A stretch of DNA of 64,000 nt from Lactobacillus sp. W8174 (GTDB lineage Bacteria > Bacillota > Bacilli > Lactobacillales > Lactobacillaceae): NCBI RefSeq assembly GCF_016100975.1, contig NZ_JACFRN010000006.1:60855-124854 (forward strand), in the 5' to 3' direction. Made by a program: the position numbers and the translations under genes. Below are positions 34,802 through 46,232 of the stretch, piece by piece (the first letter of the stretch is position 1; every line of letters begins with the position of its first letter). The notes below the pieces were generated by a model. The model worked only from the letters and a program-made list of their open reading frames with translations, searched no databases and was not told where the DNA came from.

Positions 34802-35023
34802 TTACTTTATAAATCGATAAGTTATTCTACCTTTAGTCAAATCATAAGGAGAAAGTTCCACAGTAACACGGTCTCCAGGTAAAATCCGGATATAGTGCAT
34901 CCTAATCTTACCGGAAACATGTGCTAAAATCACAGCTCCATTTTCCAATTCAACTTTAAACATAGCATTAGGCAGGGTATCAACAACCTTACCTTTTACT
35001 TCTATGACATCATCTTTTGCCAA
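34802..35023 (-). CDS. infA: Translation initiation factor IF-1
   Basis: 73 residues, including the initiator. S1/OB-fold protein that occupies the A site during initiation. The core [20 protein letters not shown] and [19 protein letters not shown] are diagnostic. TTG start preceded by GGAGG; the rare start may be a self-limiting device. First gene after an internal promoter; no map gene lies between adk and infA. Confidence 0.96.
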   Translation of the reverse strand: MAKDDVIEVKGKVVDTLPNAMFKVELENGAVILAHVSGKIRMHYIRILPGDRVTVELSPYDLTKGRITYRFIK

Positions 35024-35059
35024 AGCCGTTCCTCCGCATTTAAACAGTCATACTTTGAA

Positions 35060-35087
35060 ATTATAACACGGAAAAGTAAATATACAA
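35060..35087 (-). promoter_or_regulatory. Internal promoter for infA-rpmJ-rpsM-rpsK-rpoA-rplQ
   Basis: Minus strand TTGTAT (35082-35087), 16-bp spacer, TATAAT (35060-35065) with an extended TG (TGTTATAAT). It lies in the gap after adk and partly overlaps the adk 3' end. Confidence 0.7.
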
Positions 35088-35088
35088 A

Positions 35089-35745
35089 TTATTGCTTTTT
35101 ACTTAAAACCGCATCAACATTCTTAAATACTTCTTCAGGTGTCTGTTCACCATCTACAACAGTTAACAAACCTTTTTTCTGGTAAAAGTCTTTCAGCGGT
35201 GCATTCATCTTTTCATTTACTTCCAAACGATTTTGTACTACTTCAGGTTTGTCATCTTCACGTTGGTAAAAGTCATGGCTACCACAACGATCACAAGTAT
35301 CCTTAACTTTAGGCATTTTTGTAATCTTGTTATATGTTGCACCGCACTTTTTACACATAAAGCGTGCTGATAAACGTCTTATCAAAGTTTCTTCTTTAAC
35401 TTCAAGTGAAATTACATTTGTTAATTGCTTGTTCATGCGCATAGCAATATCTTCAAAAAGCTCTGCTTGAACAATTGTTCTCGGAAAGCCATCTAAAATA
35501 TAACCTTCATTAATATCTGACTGACCTAAGCGCTCTTCAACTAATTTAGCAGTAACTTCATCTGGTACCAAATCACCTTTATCAATGTAACTTTTAGCTT
35601 CAAGACCAACTTTAGTCTCATTAGCCATTGCTTCTCTAAACATATCCCCAGTTGAAATATGAGTTAGATGATATTTATCGACAATTTGTTCTGATACCGT
35701 ACCTTTGCCAGCACCAGGCAAACCTAAAAGAAATATATTAATCAT
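35089..35745 (-). CDS. adk: Adenylate kinase
   Basis: 218 residues. Interconverts ATP and AMP with two ADP. P-loop GLPGAGKGT (7-15), AMP-binding STGDMFR (about 30-36) and DGFPRT (about 84-89). The lid carries a zinc-type four-cysteine site (C-x2-C ... C-x2-C in [10 protein letters not shown] and DTCDRCGSH), typical of Gram-positive long-form enzymes. 10 bp after secY. Confidence 0.97.
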   Translation of the reverse strand: MINIFLLGLPGAGKGTVSEQIVDKYHLTHISTGDMFREAMANETKVGLEAKSYIDKGDLVPDEVTAKLVEERLGQSDINEGYILDGFPRTIVQAELFEDIAMRMNKQLTNVISLEVKEETLIRRLSARFMCKKCGATYNKITKMPKVKDTCDRCGSHDFYQREDDKPEVVQNRLEVNEKMNAPLKDFYQKKGLLTVVDGEQTPEEVFKNVDAVLSKKQ

Positions 35746-35755
35746 TTATCCATTC

Positions 35756-37051
35756 CTATCTGATGAATCCAACGTATTCTCTCTTCATTAACAATCCGTT
35801 AATTTGACGAGATAGTTCTAAGACGACACCAATAACAATTAAAAGGCTAGTACCGCCTAATCCAATTGAACTTGGTAAATCCCAAAAATTAGTAGCAAGC
35901 TGTGGCAATAATGCTACTAGACCTAAAAATACAGATCCTACAGTTGATAACCTAATTAGTACCTTTGATACATAATCTTGTGTATCTTTACCGGGCCAAA
36001 CACTCGGAATGTACGCACCTTGTTTCTGCAAGTTCTTAGCCAGCTTTTCAGGATTAACCTGAACAAAAGCGTAAAAGAATGTAAACAAGATAATTAAAAC
36101 AGTATAGATTATGACCCCAGGGGTAGTTTGCATACTAAATATGTTGGTCATTATTTTATACCATTGCTGGTCGCCTTGAGATTTCTGAAAGGCCATCAAA
36201 ATTGTTGCTGGTGTAATAATGAATGAACTAGCAAATATGACTGGAATAACTCCAGAGACATTAACCTTTAATGGCAAAAAACTTTCAGAGCCACTAATAG
36301 TTGCTCGTCTTGTGTATTGTATTGGAATTCGACGATCTGCCTGTTCTACCCATGTAACTAATTGGGTTACAATAAGTATTGCAATGATAATCGCGATGAA
36401 GAACAAAATCCCTTGCCAACGATCACTAGCATTATTATTGATAACTCCATCTTTATAAAGTTGCCAAAGGCCACGAGGTAGCCGAGCTATAATACCAGCA
36501 AAAATTATTACTGAAACTCCATTACCTAAACCTTTATCAGTAATTTCATCACCAAGCCAAGTTAAAAGCATCGTTCCAGCCGTCATTATTATTGCAATTT
36601 CGCCATAAGACTGCCAATTTTGTGACTTAACTAGGCCCATTTGTGTTAATGCATTGAAACCAAGCGTAATTCCTAAACTCTGAATAAATGCCACAAACAA
36701 AGCAAGCCAACGAGTTACATTATTAGTCTTACGTCGTCCAACTTCACCTTGTTTGCCCCACTCTACTAATGTAGGAACAATATCCATCTGCAATAACTGA
36801 ATAACAATTTGTGCAGTTATATAAGGTGAAACACCTAGTGAGAAAATTGAATAATTATCTAGTCCCCCACCAGAAACTGTATCCAGCATAGGAACTAAAC
36901 CAGTTTGTGCAACTTGAGTAATCGCTTTTGCGTTGACACCTGGAACAGTAATATTCGCTCCAATTCGGTATATCAAAAGAATAAAGAGTGTAAAATAAAT
37001 TTTATTTCTTATTTCTTTATCCTTAAAGGCGTTCTTCAAGGTCGAAAACAT
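35756..37051 (-). CDS. secY: Preprotein translocase subunit SecY
   Basis: 431 residues, ten transmembrane helices forming the protein-conducting channel. N-terminus FSTLKNAFKDKEIRNKIYFT then LLIYRIGANITVPGV; plug region SGGGLDNYSIFSLGVSPYI; helix 7-8 region near PGVIIYTVLIILF. Start overlaps the rplO stop by one base (TAATG). No accessory SecY2 genes nearby, so this is the housekeeping copy. Confidence 0.97.
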   Translation of the reverse strand: MFSTLKNAFKDKEIRNKIYFTLFILLIYRIGANITVPGVNAKAITQVAQTGLVPMLDTVSGGGLDNYSIFSLGVSPYITAQIVIQLLQMDIVPTLVEWGKQGEVGRRKTNNVTRWLALFVAFIQSLGITLGFNALTQMGLVKSQNWQSYGEIAIIMTAGTMLLTWLGDEITDKGLGNGVSVIIFAGIIARLPRGLWQLYKDGVINNNASDRWQGILFFIAIIIAILIVTQLVTWVEQADRRIPIQYTRRATISGSESFLPLKVNVSGVIPVIFASSFIITPATILMAFQKSQGDQQWYKIMTNIFSMQTTPGVIIYTVLIILFTFFYAFVQVNPEKLAKNLQKQGAYIPSVWPGKDTQDYVSKVLIRLSTVGSVFLGLVALLPQLATNFWDLPSSIGLGGTSLLIVIGVVLELSRQINGLLMKREYVGFIR

Positions 37052-37491
37052 TAGATCACCTCAACAGATCCGCCTGCTTCTTCAACTGCTTTTTTAGCAG
37101 TGGCGGAAACTTTGTTAACCTTTACGTTTAACTTGACTTTTAACTCACCATTTGCAAGCAATTTAACGCCTGATAATTCCTTCTTTACCAAACCTTTTTC
37201 TTTAAGACCAGCAACTGTAACTTCGCTGCCATCCTCAAACTTGTTTAAGTCATCTAAGTTAATGATTGCATACTCTTTACGATTAACGTTCTTAAATCCG
37301 CGTTTTGGCATGGTTCTAAATAATGGCATTTGACCACCTTCAAAACCTAGACGAGTATGACCACCTTGGCGAGACAACTGTCCCTTTTGGCCACGGCCAG
37401 AAGTTTTTCCAAAACCACTTGAAGTACCACGACCAACACGTTTTCTTGTATTGCGTGAACCTTCAGCAGCATGTAATTCATGAAGCTTCAT
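37051..37491 (-). CDS. rplO: 50S ribosomal protein L15
   Basis: 146 residues starting [13 protein letters not shown], with the basic Gly-rich N-terminal extension ([19 protein letters not shown]) and [20 protein letters not shown] at 37491 after AGGAGG. Overlaps secY by one base. Confidence 0.97.
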   Translation of the reverse strand: MKLHELHAAEGSRNTRKRVGRGTSSGFGKTSGRGQKGQLSRQGGHTRLGFEGGQMPLFRTMPKRGFKNVNRKEYAIINLDDLNKFEDGSEVTVAGLKEKGLVKKELSGVKLLANGELKVKLNVKVNKVSATAKKAVEEAGGSVEVI

Positions 37492-37513
37492 TAATTGGCA
37501 CCTCCTCAATTAG

Positions 37514-37699
37514 TTATTTATTAATCTCTTCAACTGAAATCAGGTGGGCGATTTTCATTAATGCACCACGAGTTGCAGCATTGTCTGGTAAAGTAGCTGT
37601 ACTATTAATTCTACCTAAGCCAAGAGCTTTCACAACTTTTCGTTGGTTAGGCAGACGGTGCGCAGCACTTCTAATTAAAGTAACTTTTAATTCAGTCAT
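37514..37699 (-). CDS. rpmD: 50S ribosomal protein L30
   Basis: 61 residues. [20 protein letters not shown] then LGLGRINST is the L30 core. 13 bp after rpsE, in its standard place before rplO. Confidence 0.96.
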   Translation of the reverse strand: MTELKVTLIRSAAHRLPNQRKVVKALGLGRINSTATLPDNAATRGALMKIAHLISVEEINK

Positions 37700-37712
37700 T
37701 TATTCAGTCTCC

Positions 37713-38219
37713 CTAATCTAATTCAGCGTGACGTAGCTTTTCAACATCTTCACTTGTTCTAAGTTTCTTTAATCCATCTATTGTTGCACGAACAACGTTG
37801 ATAGGAGTATTAGAACCAAGTGATTTAGAAGTAACATCAGCAATACCAGCCATATCCATAACGATACGAACGGCACCACCGGCAGCAACACCTGAACCTG
37901 CTGGAGCAGGCTTAATCATGATACTTCCTGAGCCATAATGACCAATTACTTCATGAGGAATAGTAGTACCAACCTTAGGAACCTTGATCATATTCTTTTT
38001 ACCAGCTTCAACGGCCTTACGGATTGCTTCTGGAACTTCTTGAGCTTTACCAGTACCAAAGCCTACACGACCTTTTTTGTCGCCAACGATTACCAGGGCA
38101 GCAAATCTCATTCGTTGACCACCTTTGACAACCTTGGTGACACGATTAATTGCTACTAACTGATCTTCGATGTCGTCTTTATTTCTACGATTATTGCGAG
38201 AATCGTTGCGGTTTGCCAT
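37713..38219 (-). CDS. rpsE: 30S ribosomal protein S5
   Basis: 168 residues. [20 protein letters not shown] is the S5 double-stranded-RNA-binding signature, then [20 protein letters not shown]. Part of the mRNA helicase site at the entry tunnel. N-terminal extension ([17 protein letters not shown], basic) is usual in lactobacilli. AAAGGAG precedes the start. Confidence 0.97.
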   Translation of the reverse strand: MANRNDSRNNRRNKDDIEDQLVAINRVTKVVKGGQRMRFAALVIVGDKKGRVGFGTGKAQEVPEAIRKAVEAGKKNMIKVPKVGTTIPHEVIGHYGSGSIMIKPAPAGSGVAAGGAVRIVMDMAGIADVTSKSLGSNTPINVVRATIDGLKKLRTSEDVEKLRHAELD

Positions 38220-38235
38220 GTATTTATCTCCTTTC

Positions 38236-38595
38236 CTAGAACTCTAATCCGTTTTCACGAGCGGCATCTGCCAATGCTGAAATACGGCCGTGGTATAAAT
38301 AACCACTTCTATCGAACACTACACTAGTAATGTTTTTTGCTTTGGCTGCTTCGGCAATACCTTTACCAACAGCTTGAGCTTGTTCTACTTTAGTTTGATC
38401 CTTTGATACAGCATCATCTAAAGTTGAGGCACTTGCTAGCGTTACACCCGCTACGTCATCAATTAATTGAGCGTAGATGTTTTTGTTTGAACGGAAAACG
38501 CTTAAGCGTGGGCGCTCAGCAGTACCAGAAATCTTGCTACGAATACGTTTATGACGCTTTAAGCGCAATTTATTCTTATCTGGTTTTGAAATCAC
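38236..38595 (-). CDS. rplR: 50S ribosomal protein L18
   Basis: 119 residues. Basic N-terminus [39 protein letters not shown] and C-terminal [23 protein letters not shown] start after GGTGA. Binds 5S rRNA. Confidence 0.96.
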   Translation of the reverse strand: MISKPDKNKLRLKRHKRIRSKISGTAERPRLSVFRSNKNIYAQLIDDVAGVTLASASTLDDAVSKDQTKVEQAQAVGKGIAEAAKAKNITSVVFDRSGYLYHGRISALADAARENGLEF

Positions 38596-38617
38596 AATTT
38601 CACCTCAAAATTTTTTA

Positions 38618-39148
38618 CTATTTACCTGTCTTACCTTCCTTACGACGTACGTATTCGTCAGTATAACGAATACCTTTACCCTTATAAGGCTCTGGCGGAC
38701 GTACATCGCGAATTTCAGCAGCAAATTGACCAACATTTTGCTTAGAAATTCCTTCTACTTCAATATCAGTTGCTGAAGTAGCTTTTACTGAAACACCTTC
38801 TGGTGCAGTCATTACAACTGGGTGAGAATAACCAACATTTAAAGTTAATTTGTTGCCTTGTGCAGTGGCACGATAACCAACACCAATTAATTTTAAAGTT
38901 TTCTTGTAACCATCAACTACACCTTCAACCATAGAAGCTAGATTAGCTCTTTCAGTTCCATGAAGTGCTTTATCATTTTCATTTGAACGTGAAAAGTTGA
39001 TTTTGCCATCTTCTTGTTTAAAGGTGATTTTTGGATCAAAATATCTAGTTAATTCACCCTTAGGTCCCTTAACAGTGATATTGTCACCATTTTTGGTAAC
39101 AGTGACACTATCTGGGACTTCAATTGTTTTTAAACCGATACGGCTCAT
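38618..39148 (-). CDS. rplF: 50S ribosomal protein L6
   Basis: 176 residues. N-terminal [16 protein letters not shown] and the C-terminal L6 signature [11 protein letters not shown]. Two repeated L6 domains. AAAGGAG precedes the ATG. Confidence 0.97.
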   Translation of the reverse strand: MSRIGLKTIEVPDSVTVTKNGDNITVKGPKGELTRYFDPKITFKQEDGKINFSRSNENDKALHGTERANLASMVEGVVDGYKKTLKLIGVGYRATAQGNKLTLNVGYSHPVVMTAPEGVSVKATSATDIEVEGISKQNVGQFAAEIRDVRPPEPYKGKGIRYTDEYVRRKEGKTGK

Positions 39149-39172
39149 TGATTGCTCTCCTTTCTGTCAGAA

Positions 39173-39571
39173 TTACCAAACGTAAGCGATAACTTCGCCA
39201 CCAACATCTTTTTGTCTTGCTTCTTTGTCAGTAATTACACCTGCAGAAGTAGAAACGATGGCTATACCCAAACCATTAAGTACTTTAGGTAGGTTTTCGG
39301 CACTAACATAATTTCTAAGACCTGGCTTAGAAATTCTCTTTAAGCCTGAAATGACACGTTCGCCGTCAGGACCATATTTCAAGAAAATCTTAATCATACC
39401 CTGTTTATTATCATCGGTAACTTCGTAATCACGGATGAAGCCTTCGCGTTTCAAGATTTCTGAAATAGATTTTTTAATGTTTGATGCAGGAATTTCAACA
39501 GAATTATGTTTCGCCATATTGGCATTTCTAATTCTAGTCAAGTAGTCTGCGATCGGATCTGTCATGACCAT
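39173..39571 (-). CDS. rpsH: 30S ribosomal protein S8
   Basis: 132 residues, with [16 protein letters not shown] at residue 3 onward and C-terminal [14 protein letters not shown] is 9 bases before the ATG at 39571, so the MVMTDP start is kept. S8 is the classic spc-operon autoregulator in E. coli; no S8 site was recognised here. Confidence 0.96.
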   Translation of the reverse strand: MVMTDPIADYLTRIRNANMAKHNSVEIPASNIKKSISEILKREGFIRDYEVTDDNKQGMIKIFLKYGPDGERVISGLKRISKPGLRNYVSAENLPKVLNGLGIAIVSTSAGVITDKEARQKDVGGEVIAYVW

Positions 39572-39593
39572 TTATGCTATCCTCCAATCCGTA

Positions 39594-39779
39594 TTACCAA
39601 CTAGCCTTTTTAAGGCCTGGGATTTGACCCTTGTGAGCTAAATCTTTCAAGCAAATACGGCATAAGCCAAACTTACGATAAACGGAGCGTGGACGACCAC
39701 ATCTCTCGCAACGAGTATATTCACGTGAAGAAAATTTAGCAGGACGATGATTTCTAATTTTTTGTGATGTCTTAGCCAT
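39594..39779 (-). CDS. rpsN: 30S ribosomal protein S14, zinc-containing type Z
   Basis: 61 residues, short form with the zinc ribbon CERCGRPR ... CRICLKDLA (C-x2-C-x12-C-x2-C). A second, zinc-free S14 often exists elsewhere in lactobacilli for zinc limitation; not in this window. Between rplE and rpsH. Confidence 0.97.
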   Translation of the reverse strand: MAKTSQKIRNHRPAKFSSREYTRCERCGRPRSVYRKFGLCRICLKDLAHKGQIPGLKKASW

Positions 39780-39791
39780 TAATGTCCTCCA

Positions 39792-40334
39792 TTATTTTGC
39801 AAACGGCATACCAAACTGACTTAAAAGCTCACGAGCTTCTTCATCTGTATTGGCAGTAGTAACGATAACAACATCTAAACCCCTAGTTCTATTAACTTTA
39901 TCAAAGTCAATTTCTGGGAAAATCAGTTGTTCCTTAATACCTAAAGTGTAGTTACCACGACCATCAAACGAACGGCTTGATACACCGCGGAAGTCACGAA
40001 CACGAGGAAGTGAAACACTGATTAACTTATATAAGAAATCGTACATTCTATCGCCTCTAAGAGTTACCTTAGCACCAATAGACATACCCTCACGCAAGCG
40101 GAAGTTAGCGATTGACTTTTTGGCTTTAGTAACCAATGGCTTTTGACCTGAGATTAAAGTCAATTCTTCTACAGCTTCATCTAAGTTTTTAGCATTAGAA
40201 ACAGCGTCTCCAACACCCATGTTCAAAACTATTTTTTCAATTTTTGGTACTTGCATAACTGAGCTGTAATCAAACTTTTCTTGCAATGCAGGAACAATTT
40301 TTTCTTTATATTCTTGAGCTAAATAATTTGCCAT
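39792..40334 (-). CDS. rplE: 50S ribosomal protein L5
   Basis: 180 residues. [16 protein letters not shown] (about 28-43), [20 protein letters not shown] and ending [11 protein letters not shown]. Part of the 5S RNP with L18. Confidence 0.97.
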   Translation of the reverse strand: MANYLAQEYKEKIVPALQEKFDYSSVMQVPKIEKIVLNMGVGDAVSNAKNLDEAVEELTLISGQKPLVTKAKKSIANFRLREGMSIGAKVTLRGDRMYDFLYKLISVSLPRVRDFRGVSSRSFDGRGNYTLGIKEQLIFPEIDFDKVNRTRGLDVVIVTTANTDEEARELLSQFGMPFAK

Positions 40335-40348
40335 TTGTGTCCTCCCTT

Positions 40349-40612
40349 CTACTTCTTAGTTTCTTCTTTATTATCATTTGCTTTGCCTTCAGACTTTGCA
40401 ATGACCTTAACATTTGATGCGTGAATTGAACCTTCTGATTCAACTACACCACCGTTAGCATTAGTCTGTGAAGGCTTTTGGTGTTTCTTAATCTTATTAA
40501 CGCCTTTAACAACTACACGATTCTTTTTAACGTTAACAGATAAAACAATACCTTCTTTACCTTTGTCTTTTCCGGTAATAACTTTTACTTTGTCACCAGT
40601 TTTAACAAACAT
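40349..40612 (-). CDS. rplX: 50S ribosomal protein L24
   Basis: 87 residues. KOW motif [19 protein letters not shown] at the N-terminus. The C-terminus carries a charged extension ([12 protein letters not shown]) beyond the usual 77-80 residues. Assembly initiator of the large subunit. Confidence 0.95.
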   Translation of the reverse strand: MFVKTGDKVKVITGKDKGKEGIVLSVNVKKNRVVVKGVNKIKKHQKPSQTNANGGVVESEGSIHASNVKVIAKSEGKANDNKEETKK

Positions 40613-40628
40613 CAGTGCACCTCACTTA

Positions 40629-40997
40629 TTATAAGACTTCAGGAGCAAGAGAGACGATTTTCATAAAGTCGTGCTCACGCAGCTCACGTGCAACAGGCCC
40701 AAAGATACGAGTACCACGTGGACTCTTATCTGCATTGATAACTACACCAGCATTTTCATCAAACTTGATGTATGATCCATCTTCACGGCGTGCGCCTGAT
40801 TTTGTTCTAACAATAACGGCCTTGACAACGTCACCTTTTTTGACAACGCCACCTGGTGTTGCTTGTTTAACAGTTGCAACCACAATATCACCAATGTTAC
40901 CAGTCTTACGTCTTGATCCACCTAAGACTCTAATAACTAAAAGTTCTCTGGCACCTGAGTTATCAGCAACCTTCAAACGGGATTCATTTTGAATCAC
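40629..40997 (-). CDS. rplN: 50S ribosomal protein L14
   Basis: 122 residues, [20 protein letters not shown] start and C-terminal [19 protein letters not shown]. Standard length. Confidence 0.97.
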   Translation of the reverse strand: MIQNESRLKVADNSGARELLVIRVLGGSRRKTGNIGDIVVATVKQATPGGVVKKGDVVKAVIVRTKSGARREDGSYIKFDENAGVVINADKSPRGTRIFGPVARELREHDFMKIVSLAPEVL

Positions 40998-41029
40998 TAT
41001 ATAATCCTCCCCTCACTAAATCCGCAAAA

Positions 41030-41296
41030 TTAAACAGATTTTTTAACAATTTTAACTAAACGAAAGCGCTTTGTACGAGATAATGGACGAGTTTCCATGA
41101 TACGAACAGTATCGCCAACTTTAGCTTCATTTTTATCATCTTGTGCGTAATATTTCTTTGAATATCTAATACGCTTCTTGTAAACAGGGTGATTCTTATA
41201 AGTATCAACAACAACAGTGATAGTTTTGTCATTCTTATCAGAAATTACTTCGCCTTGATATACGTGACGATGATTTCTTTCGATTGATTCGCTCAA
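41030..41296 (-). CDS. rpsQ: 30S ribosomal protein S17
   Basis: 88 residues, OB-fold. [19 protein letters not shown] and [20 protein letters not shown] are diagnostic. 18 bp after rpmC. Confidence 0.97.
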   Translation of the reverse strand: MSESIERNHRHVYQGEVISDKNDKTITVVVDTYKNHPVYKKRIRYSKKYYAQDDKNEAKVGDTVRIMETRPLSRTKRFRLVKIVKKSV

Positions 41297-41314
41297 GTTA
41301 ATAACTCCCTTCCA

Positions 41315-41512
41315 CTAATCTTTTTCCAATGCTTTTTCGCTAAGAATTGTTTTAATTCTAGCAATGTTTTTACGGACTTTACCTAGGCGAGCGGTATTTT
41401 CTAATTGACCCGTTGCTTGTTGAAAACGCAAATTAAAGAGTTCTTCTTTGTATTGCTTTTCCTTGTCTAACATTTGATCAGTGGTTAATGCTCTGATTTC
41501 TTTAGTCTTCAT
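41315..41512 (-). CDS. rpmC: 50S ribosomal protein L29
   Basis: 65 residues, [14 protein letters not shown] start, [19 protein letters not shown] core. The ATG at 41512 overlaps the rplP 3' end by 11 bp and has GGTGG upstream. Forms a trigger-factor docking site with L23. Confidence 0.95.
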   Translation of the reverse strand: MKTKEIRALTTDQMLDKEKQYKEELFNLRFQQATGQLENTARLGKVRKNIARIKTILSEKALEKD

Positions 41513-41942
41513 TAGAATTGCCACCTACTTCCGAACTTTTAGTCACAAATTTACATTTAATTGGTAGCTTTGTTGCAGCAAGTCTTAAAGCTTCACGAGC
41601 AGTAGCTTCGTCAACGCCACCAATTTCAAACATAATCTTTTCTCTCTTGACTACAGCTACCCAACCTGCAGGTGCACCTTTACCGGAACCCATCCGGACA
41701 CCAACACCCTTTGCAGTGTATGATTTTTGAGGGAAAATTCTAATCCAAACCTTACCACCACGTTTCATGTAACGAGTCATCGCAACACGGGCAGCTTCAA
41801 TTTGTTGTGTAGTAATCCAGTGGGACTCAAGGGCTTGTAATCCATATTCACCAAAGGCAATGGTCTTTCCACCCTTAGCAGCGCCACGCATCTTACCACG
41901 AAACTCACGACGGTGTTTCACCCTTTTTGGTACTAGAGGCAT
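41502..41942 (-). CDS. rplP: 50S ribosomal protein L16
   Basis: 146 residues. [20 protein letters not shown] start, and [17 protein letters not shown] signature. Start overlaps the rpsC stop by one base. Confidence 0.97.
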   Translation of the reverse strand: MPLVPKRVKHRREFRGKMRGAAKGGKTIAFGEYGLQALESHWITTQQIEAARVAMTRYMKRGGKVWIRIFPQKSYTAKGVGVRMGSGKGAPAGWVAVVKREKIMFEIGGVDEATAREALRLAATKLPIKCKFVTKSSEVGGNSNED

Positions 41943-42613
41943 TATTTGCTTCCTCCCTTCGCAGCTTTTTCGGGCTTCTTACTTTTAGAAGGTAAGATTT
42001 CACCCCGGTTAATCCATACTTGAACACCAATTTCACCATATGTGGTGTAGGCATTTACCCAAGCATAATCAATATCAGCTCTTAAAGTTTGTAATGGAAC
42101 ACGACCTTCTGTATGCCATTCTCTTCTTGCCATGTCGGCGCCGTTCAAACGACCAGACGTTTGTACTCTGATTCCCTTAGCACCAGCACGCATTGTTCTT
42201 TGAGTAGCCTGACGAGTAGCACGTCTAAAAGCAATACGAGCTTCAAGTTGACTAGCAATGCTTTCAGCCACTAATTTAGCATCAAGATCTGGCTTTTTAA
42301 TTTCAACAATATTAACGTGTACCTGTTTCTTAGTCAAAGCATTTAGTTCTCTTCTTAAAGCTTCAACTTCAGAACCACCTTTACCAATTACCATACCAGG
42401 TTTAGAAGTATTGATTGATACGTTGATTCTGTTGGCTGCACGTTCAATTTCAACAGTAGAAACAGAGGCATTCTTTAACTTTTTATCAATGAATTTTCTG
42501 ATACGCAGATCTTCATTTAAAGTTTCTTTGTATCCTCTGTCAGCATACCATTTAGATTCCCAGTCACGAATTACGCCGAGACGAAAACCATTTGGGTTAA
42601 TCTTCTGACCCAT
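41942..42613 (-). CDS. rpsC: 30S ribosomal protein S3
   Basis: 223 residues. [20 protein letters not shown] start, KH domain with [11 protein letters not shown], and the C-terminal S3 signature around [20 protein letters not shown]. With S4 and S5 it lines the mRNA entry channel. Confidence 0.97.
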   Translation of the reverse strand: MGQKINPNGFRLGVIRDWESKWYADRGYKETLNEDLRIRKFIDKKLKNASVSTVEIERAANRINVSINTSKPGMVIGKGGSEVEALRRELNALTKKQVHVNIVEIKKPDLDAKLVAESIASQLEARIAFRRATRQATQRTMRAGAKGIRVQTSGRLNGADMARREWHTEGRVPLQTLRADIDYAWVNAYTTYGEIGVQVWINRGEILPSKSKKPEKAAKGGSK

Positions 42614-42626
42614 TAATATACCTCCC

Positions 42627-42980
42627 TTAATCGTTCTTTTCTGACACTACTACAACTACATGACTAGTTCTCTTATTAATAGGAGAAGCCATACCTTTGG
42701 CACGTGGTCTAAATCTCTTTAAAGTAGCTCCTTCATTTACGTATGCTTCAGATACATAAAGATTGGCACTTTCAAGATCATAATTGTGTTCTGCATTTGC
42801 AATTGCTGAGCGTAAAACTTTTTCAACGATTGGGGAAGCAGCTCTAGGCGTAAATTGCAAGATTGCCAATGCTTCAGCAACGTCTTTGCCACGAATCAAA
42901 TCAACGACTAAACGTGCTTTTCTTGGAGCAATACGAACTGTTCTTGCTTCTGCCCTAGCTGAACTAACTTGTTCTGCCAT
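42627..42980 (-). CDS. rplV: 50S ribosomal protein L22
   Basis: 117 residues. [19 protein letters not shown] and the C-terminal loop [18 protein letters not shown] that lines the exit tunnel; no insertions or deletions in that loop of the kind seen in macrolide resistance. Confidence 0.97.
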   Translation of the reverse strand: MAEQVSSARAEARTVRIAPRKARLVVDLIRGKDVAEALAILQFTPRAASPIVEKVLRSAIANAEHNYDLESANLYVSEAYVNEGATLKRFRPRAKGMASPINKRTSHVVVVVSEKND

Positions 42981-42999
42981 TTAAGTGTTTCTCCTTTCT

Positions 43000-43281
43000 T
43001 TATTTTGCAGTAGCCTTGTCGTCAGATGTCTTATGTCCACGGAAAGTTCTTGTCGGAACAAATTCACCTAACTTATGACCAACCATATCCTCAGTAATAT
43101 ATACCGGAACATGCTTTCTACCATCGTAAACAGCTATAGTCAAACCAACAAAAGAAGGAAAAATAGTTGAACGACGTGACCAAGTTTTAATAACCTGTTT
43201 TTTATCTGTATCTGCTTGTGCATCAACTTTCTTTAATAAGGATGCATCAGCAAAAGGCCCTTTTTTAATACTACGGCTCAT
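43000..43281 (-). CDS. rpsS: 30S ribosomal protein S19
   Basis: 93 residues. [19 protein letters not shown] start; [15 protein letters not shown] signature near the C-terminus. Confidence 0.97.
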   Translation of the reverse strand: MSRSIKKGPFADASLLKKVDAQADTDKKQVIKTWSRRSTIFPSFVGLTIAVYDGRKHVPVYITEDMVGHKLGEFVPTRTFRGHKTSDDKATAK

Positions 43282-43299
43282 TAAATTACCCTCCTTCTA

Positions 43300-44136
43300 T
43301 TATTTGCTACCTTTACGGTGACGTACAATTAACTTCTCGCTGGCTCTCTTACTATTTCTAGTCTTGATACCGCGAGCTTTCTTGCCCCATGGTGTCATCG
43401 GTTGTGGACGACCTACAGGAGCTTTACCTTCACCACCACCATGTGGGTGATCGTTAGGGTTCATTACGGAACCACGAGATTGTGGGCGTCTACCTAACCA
43501 GCGACTACGACCAGCTTTACCTAATTGGATTAATGAATGTTGTTCATTACCTACAACACCAATAGTTGCGCGACAAACTGATAAAATCTTACGAACTTCA
43601 CCACTCTGTAATTTAACTAAGGTGTACTTACCATCATTACCCAAAACTTGAGCACTGGCTCCAGCACTTCTAACCAGCTGACCACCTTTACCAGGACTTA
43701 ATTCAATATTGTGAATTGATGTACCAGTTGGAATATTCTTTAATGGCAAAGCGTTTCCTGGCTTAATATCTGCATTAGCGCCAGACTCTACCACATCACC
43801 AACTGTTAAACCCTTTGGTGCTAGGATATAAGCTTTTATACCGTCGGTATAGTGAAGAAGCGCAATATTAGCAGTTCTGTTTGGATCGTATTCGATTGCC
43901 TTAACTACAGCTTTTGCATTGTCTTTGTTACGCTTAAAATCGATAATACGGTATTTTTGCTTATGACCACCACCACGGTGTCTGCTAGTAATATGACCAT
44001 AAGAGTTACGACCTGCAGTATGTGATTGTGACTCAAGTAAAGTACGCTCTGGCTTGCTCTTAGTAATTTCAGCAAAGTCAGAAGTAGTCATATTACGGCG
44101 ACCATTTGTGGTTGGCTTATAAATTTTAATAGCCAA
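43300..44136 (-). CDS. rplB: 50S ribosomal protein L2
   Basis: 278 residues. [16 protein letters not shown] start, C-terminal peptidyl-transferase-associated segment [19 protein letters not shown] with the conserved His. Standard length. Confidence 0.98.
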   Translation of the reverse strand: MAIKIYKPTTNGRRNMTTSDFAEITKSKPERTLLESQSHTAGRNSYGHITSRHRGGGHKQKYRIIDFKRNKDNAKAVVKAIEYDPNRTANIALLHYTDGIKAYILAPKGLTVGDVVESGANADIKPGNALPLKNIPTGTSIHNIELSPGKGGQLVRSAGASAQVLGNDGKYTLVKLQSGEVRKILSVCRATIGVVGNEQHSLIQLGKAGRSRWLGRRPQSRGSVMNPNDHPHGGGEGKAPVGRPQPMTPWGKKARGIKTRNSKRASEKLIVRHRKGSK

Positions 44137-44151
44137 TTGACTGACCTCCTA

Positions 44152-44463
44152 TTACTTGTTTTCTTCTTTATTATCGTTATCGTCTTTGAAAATTTTGATG
44201 TCGTTTGAATCCTCTGTTAAGGTAACTATTGCCTTACGGGTACGAGCGGTTTTGCCGGAATAACGGCCAACACGCTTATCCTTACCACGAACATTCATGA
44301 TATTAACTTTTTTGACCTTAACATCAAAAATTTCTTCAACAGCATCACGAACTTGAGTCTTGGTTGCAGTTAAAAGCACGTTGAAAGTGTATTTCTTATC
44401 ATCCATTAAGTTCGTTGACTTTTCAGTAATGACAGGTCTTAAAATGATATCGTGTGCACTCAT
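44152..44463 (-). CDS. rplW: 50S ribosomal protein L23
   Basis: 103 residues. [13 protein letters not shown] start and [16 protein letters not shown]. The C-terminus has an Asp/Asn/Glu-rich tail ([10 protein letters not shown]). Start overlaps rplD stop by 4 bp. Chaperone and SRP docking site at the exit tunnel. Confidence 0.96.
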   Translation of the reverse strand: MSAHDIILRPVITEKSTNLMDDKKYTFNVLLTATKTQVRDAVEEIFDVKVKKVNIMNVRGKDKRVGRYSGKTARTRKAIVTLTEDSNDIKIFKDDNDNKEENK

Positions 44464-45092
44464 TTCGTCGAAGCCCCCTCAACATTCTTTTCAATCATTT
44501 CAACGGCTTCTTTGGTCAAGATTAATTTGTCATAGTTGACAACATCTTCAACATTCAAACCATTTGCAGTGATTACCTTAACATTTGGCAAGTTTTTAGC
44601 TGAGTATTGAATATTCTTATCTTCAGAAACAACTAAAACTTTGCCTTCAACTTTTAAGCCGTCTAAGATTGACTTGAATTCTTTTGTTTTAGGAGCTGAC
44701 ATTGTCAATTGATCCAAAACAATTAAATCCTTATCAATCAACTTTTGAGAAAGAACAGACTTAATAGCCAAGCGTCTTTGCTTTCTTGGCATTGAGTACG
44801 CATAGGAACGTGGAGTTGGTCCGAAAACTACACCACCACCACGCCATTGTGGTGAACGGATAGAACCTTGACGAGCACGTCCTGTACCTTTTTGTTTCCA
44901 AGGCTTCTTTCCACCACCACGAACAGCGGATCTATTTTTAACCTTCGAGGTACCTTGACGTCTGCCAGCTCTTTGTCTGATAATTGCGTCAAAAACTACG
45001 CTCTCATTTGGCTTAATGCCAAATACTTCATCATTTAAAGTAACTTCACCAGCATCTTTGCCTTTTTGATCAATAACCTTTAAATTAGCCAT
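44460..45092 (-). CDS. rplD: 50S ribosomal protein L4
   Basis: 210 residues. [20 protein letters not shown] and [17 protein letters not shown] form the tunnel loop. In E. coli L4 represses the S10 operon; whether the structured leader at 46110-46170 is a target here is not known. Confidence 0.97.
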   Translation of the reverse strand: MANLKVIDQKGKDAGEVTLNDEVFGIKPNESVVFDAIIRQRAGRRQGTSKVKNRSAVRGGGKKPWKQKGTGRARQGSIRSPQWRGGGVVFGPTPRSYAYSMPRKQRRLAIKSVLSQKLIDKDLIVLDQLTMSAPKTKEFKSILDGLKVEGKVLVVSEDKNIQYSAKNLPNVKVITANGLNVEDVVNYDKLILTKEAVEMIEKNVEGASTK

Positions 45093-45106
45093 TCTAGTCC
45101 TCCTTC

Positions 45107-45736
45107 CTATTTATTACTTTTAACAGCAGATCTAACAGTAAGCAATGAATTCTTAGCACCAGGAACATTGCCCTTGATTAACAATACATTCTTGTCTGCT
45201 ACAACTTTTTCAATTACTAAGTTTTCAATGGTAACTTTCTTCATTCCCATGTGGCCTGGCAGACGTTTGCCTTTAGGCACACGGTTAATGATAGAACCCA
45301 TTGAACCAGGAATTCTGTGGTATCTTGAACCGTGAGTTTCTGGTCCACGTGATTGGCCCCAACGTTTAATGTTACCTTGGTATCCATGACCTCTTGTAGT
45401 ACCAGTGACGTCAACTACGTCACCTTCCTTAAATGTGTCCACAGTAACTTCTGAGCCGACTTCGTAGTCCTTAAGCTCAACTCCGCGGATTTCACGTATG
45501 AAGCGCTTAGGCGAAGTCTTTGCTTTTGCAGCATGACCTTTTTCTGGTTTGTTGCTCAAAACTTCACGTTTATCCTGATATCCTAATTGAATTGCTTCGT
45601 AGCCGTCTGATTCAACTGTCTTAACTTGCATAACTACGTTAGGAGTTGCTTCAACAACAGTAACGGGCACAAGGATACCATCTTTAGTGAAGATTTGGGT
45701 CATACCAACTTTTCTTCCTAAGATTCCTTTGGTCAT
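45107..45736 (-). CDS. rplC: 50S ribosomal protein L3
   Basis: 209 residues. [17 protein letters not shown] start and [19 protein letters not shown] with the glutamine that is methylated in some bacteria. Standard length. Confidence 0.97.
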   Translation of the reverse strand: MTKGILGRKVGMTQIFTKDGILVPVTVVEATPNVVMQVKTVESDGYEAIQLGYQDKREVLSNKPEKGHAAKAKTSPKRFIREIRGVELKDYEVGSEVTVDTFKEGDVVDVTGTTRGHGYQGNIKRWGQSRGPETHGSRYHRIPGSMGSIINRVPKGKRLPGHMGMKKVTIENLVIEKVVADKNVLLIKGNVPGAKNSLLTVRSAVKSNK

Positions 45737-45760
45737 GATTACACCTCTTTCTTTTTAAAA

Positions 45761-46069
45761 TTAAAGTTTAATTTCGATGTCAACACCGCTTGGTAAATCA
45801 AGCTTCATTAAAGAGTCAACAGTTTTAGGTGTTGGATTTAAAATATCGATTAAACGCTTATGCGTACGAATTTCAAATTGTTCACGTGAGTCCTTGTTCT
45901 TGTGTGGTGAACGCAAAACAGTGAACAATACCCTTTCTGTTGGCAATGGAACTGGGCCTGAAATTTCAGCTCCAGTTCTCTTTGCAGTAGCTACAATTTT
46001 AGCAGCTGATTCATCGAGAATACCATGTTCGTATGACTTAAGTCTGATACGAATTGATTGACTTGCCAT
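45761..46069 (-). CDS. rpsJ: 30S ribosomal protein S10 (NusE)
   Basis: 102 residues. [20 protein letters not shown] and [16 protein letters not shown] are diagnostic. Also acts with NusB in antitermination. First gene of the superoperon; GGAGG upstream, with a promoter and a structured leader before it. Confidence 0.98.
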   Translation of the reverse strand: MASQSIRIRLKSYEHGILDESAAKIVATAKRTGAEISGPVPLPTERVLFTVLRSPHKNKDSREQFEIRTHKRLIDILNPTPKTVDSLMKLDLPSGVDIEIKL

Positions 46070-46109
46070 TAAATTACCTCCTCAACGTCTTCTTTAAAAG
46101 ATGACTAGC

Positions 46110-46170
46110 TTCCACAAAAATTACCGGCACCACCTCTGTGGCAATGCAGCCTGGCGTGCCGCAACCTTTT
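46110..46170 (-). promoter_or_regulatory. GC-rich structured element in the S10 operon leader
   Basis: In otherwise AT-rich sequence, CGGCA (46125-46129) pairs with TGCCG (46157-46161), with CCAC/GTGG (46130-46133, 46138-46141) inside. It lies in the roughly 155-nt leader between promoter and rpsJ. Candidate autoregulatory RNA; no family match claimed. Confidence 0.5.
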
Positions 46171-46232
46171 GTATCAATGCTTTACAACAAAATGCGCTTT
46201 AAGGCAGAATATGCCCTAGACACACAAAAAAT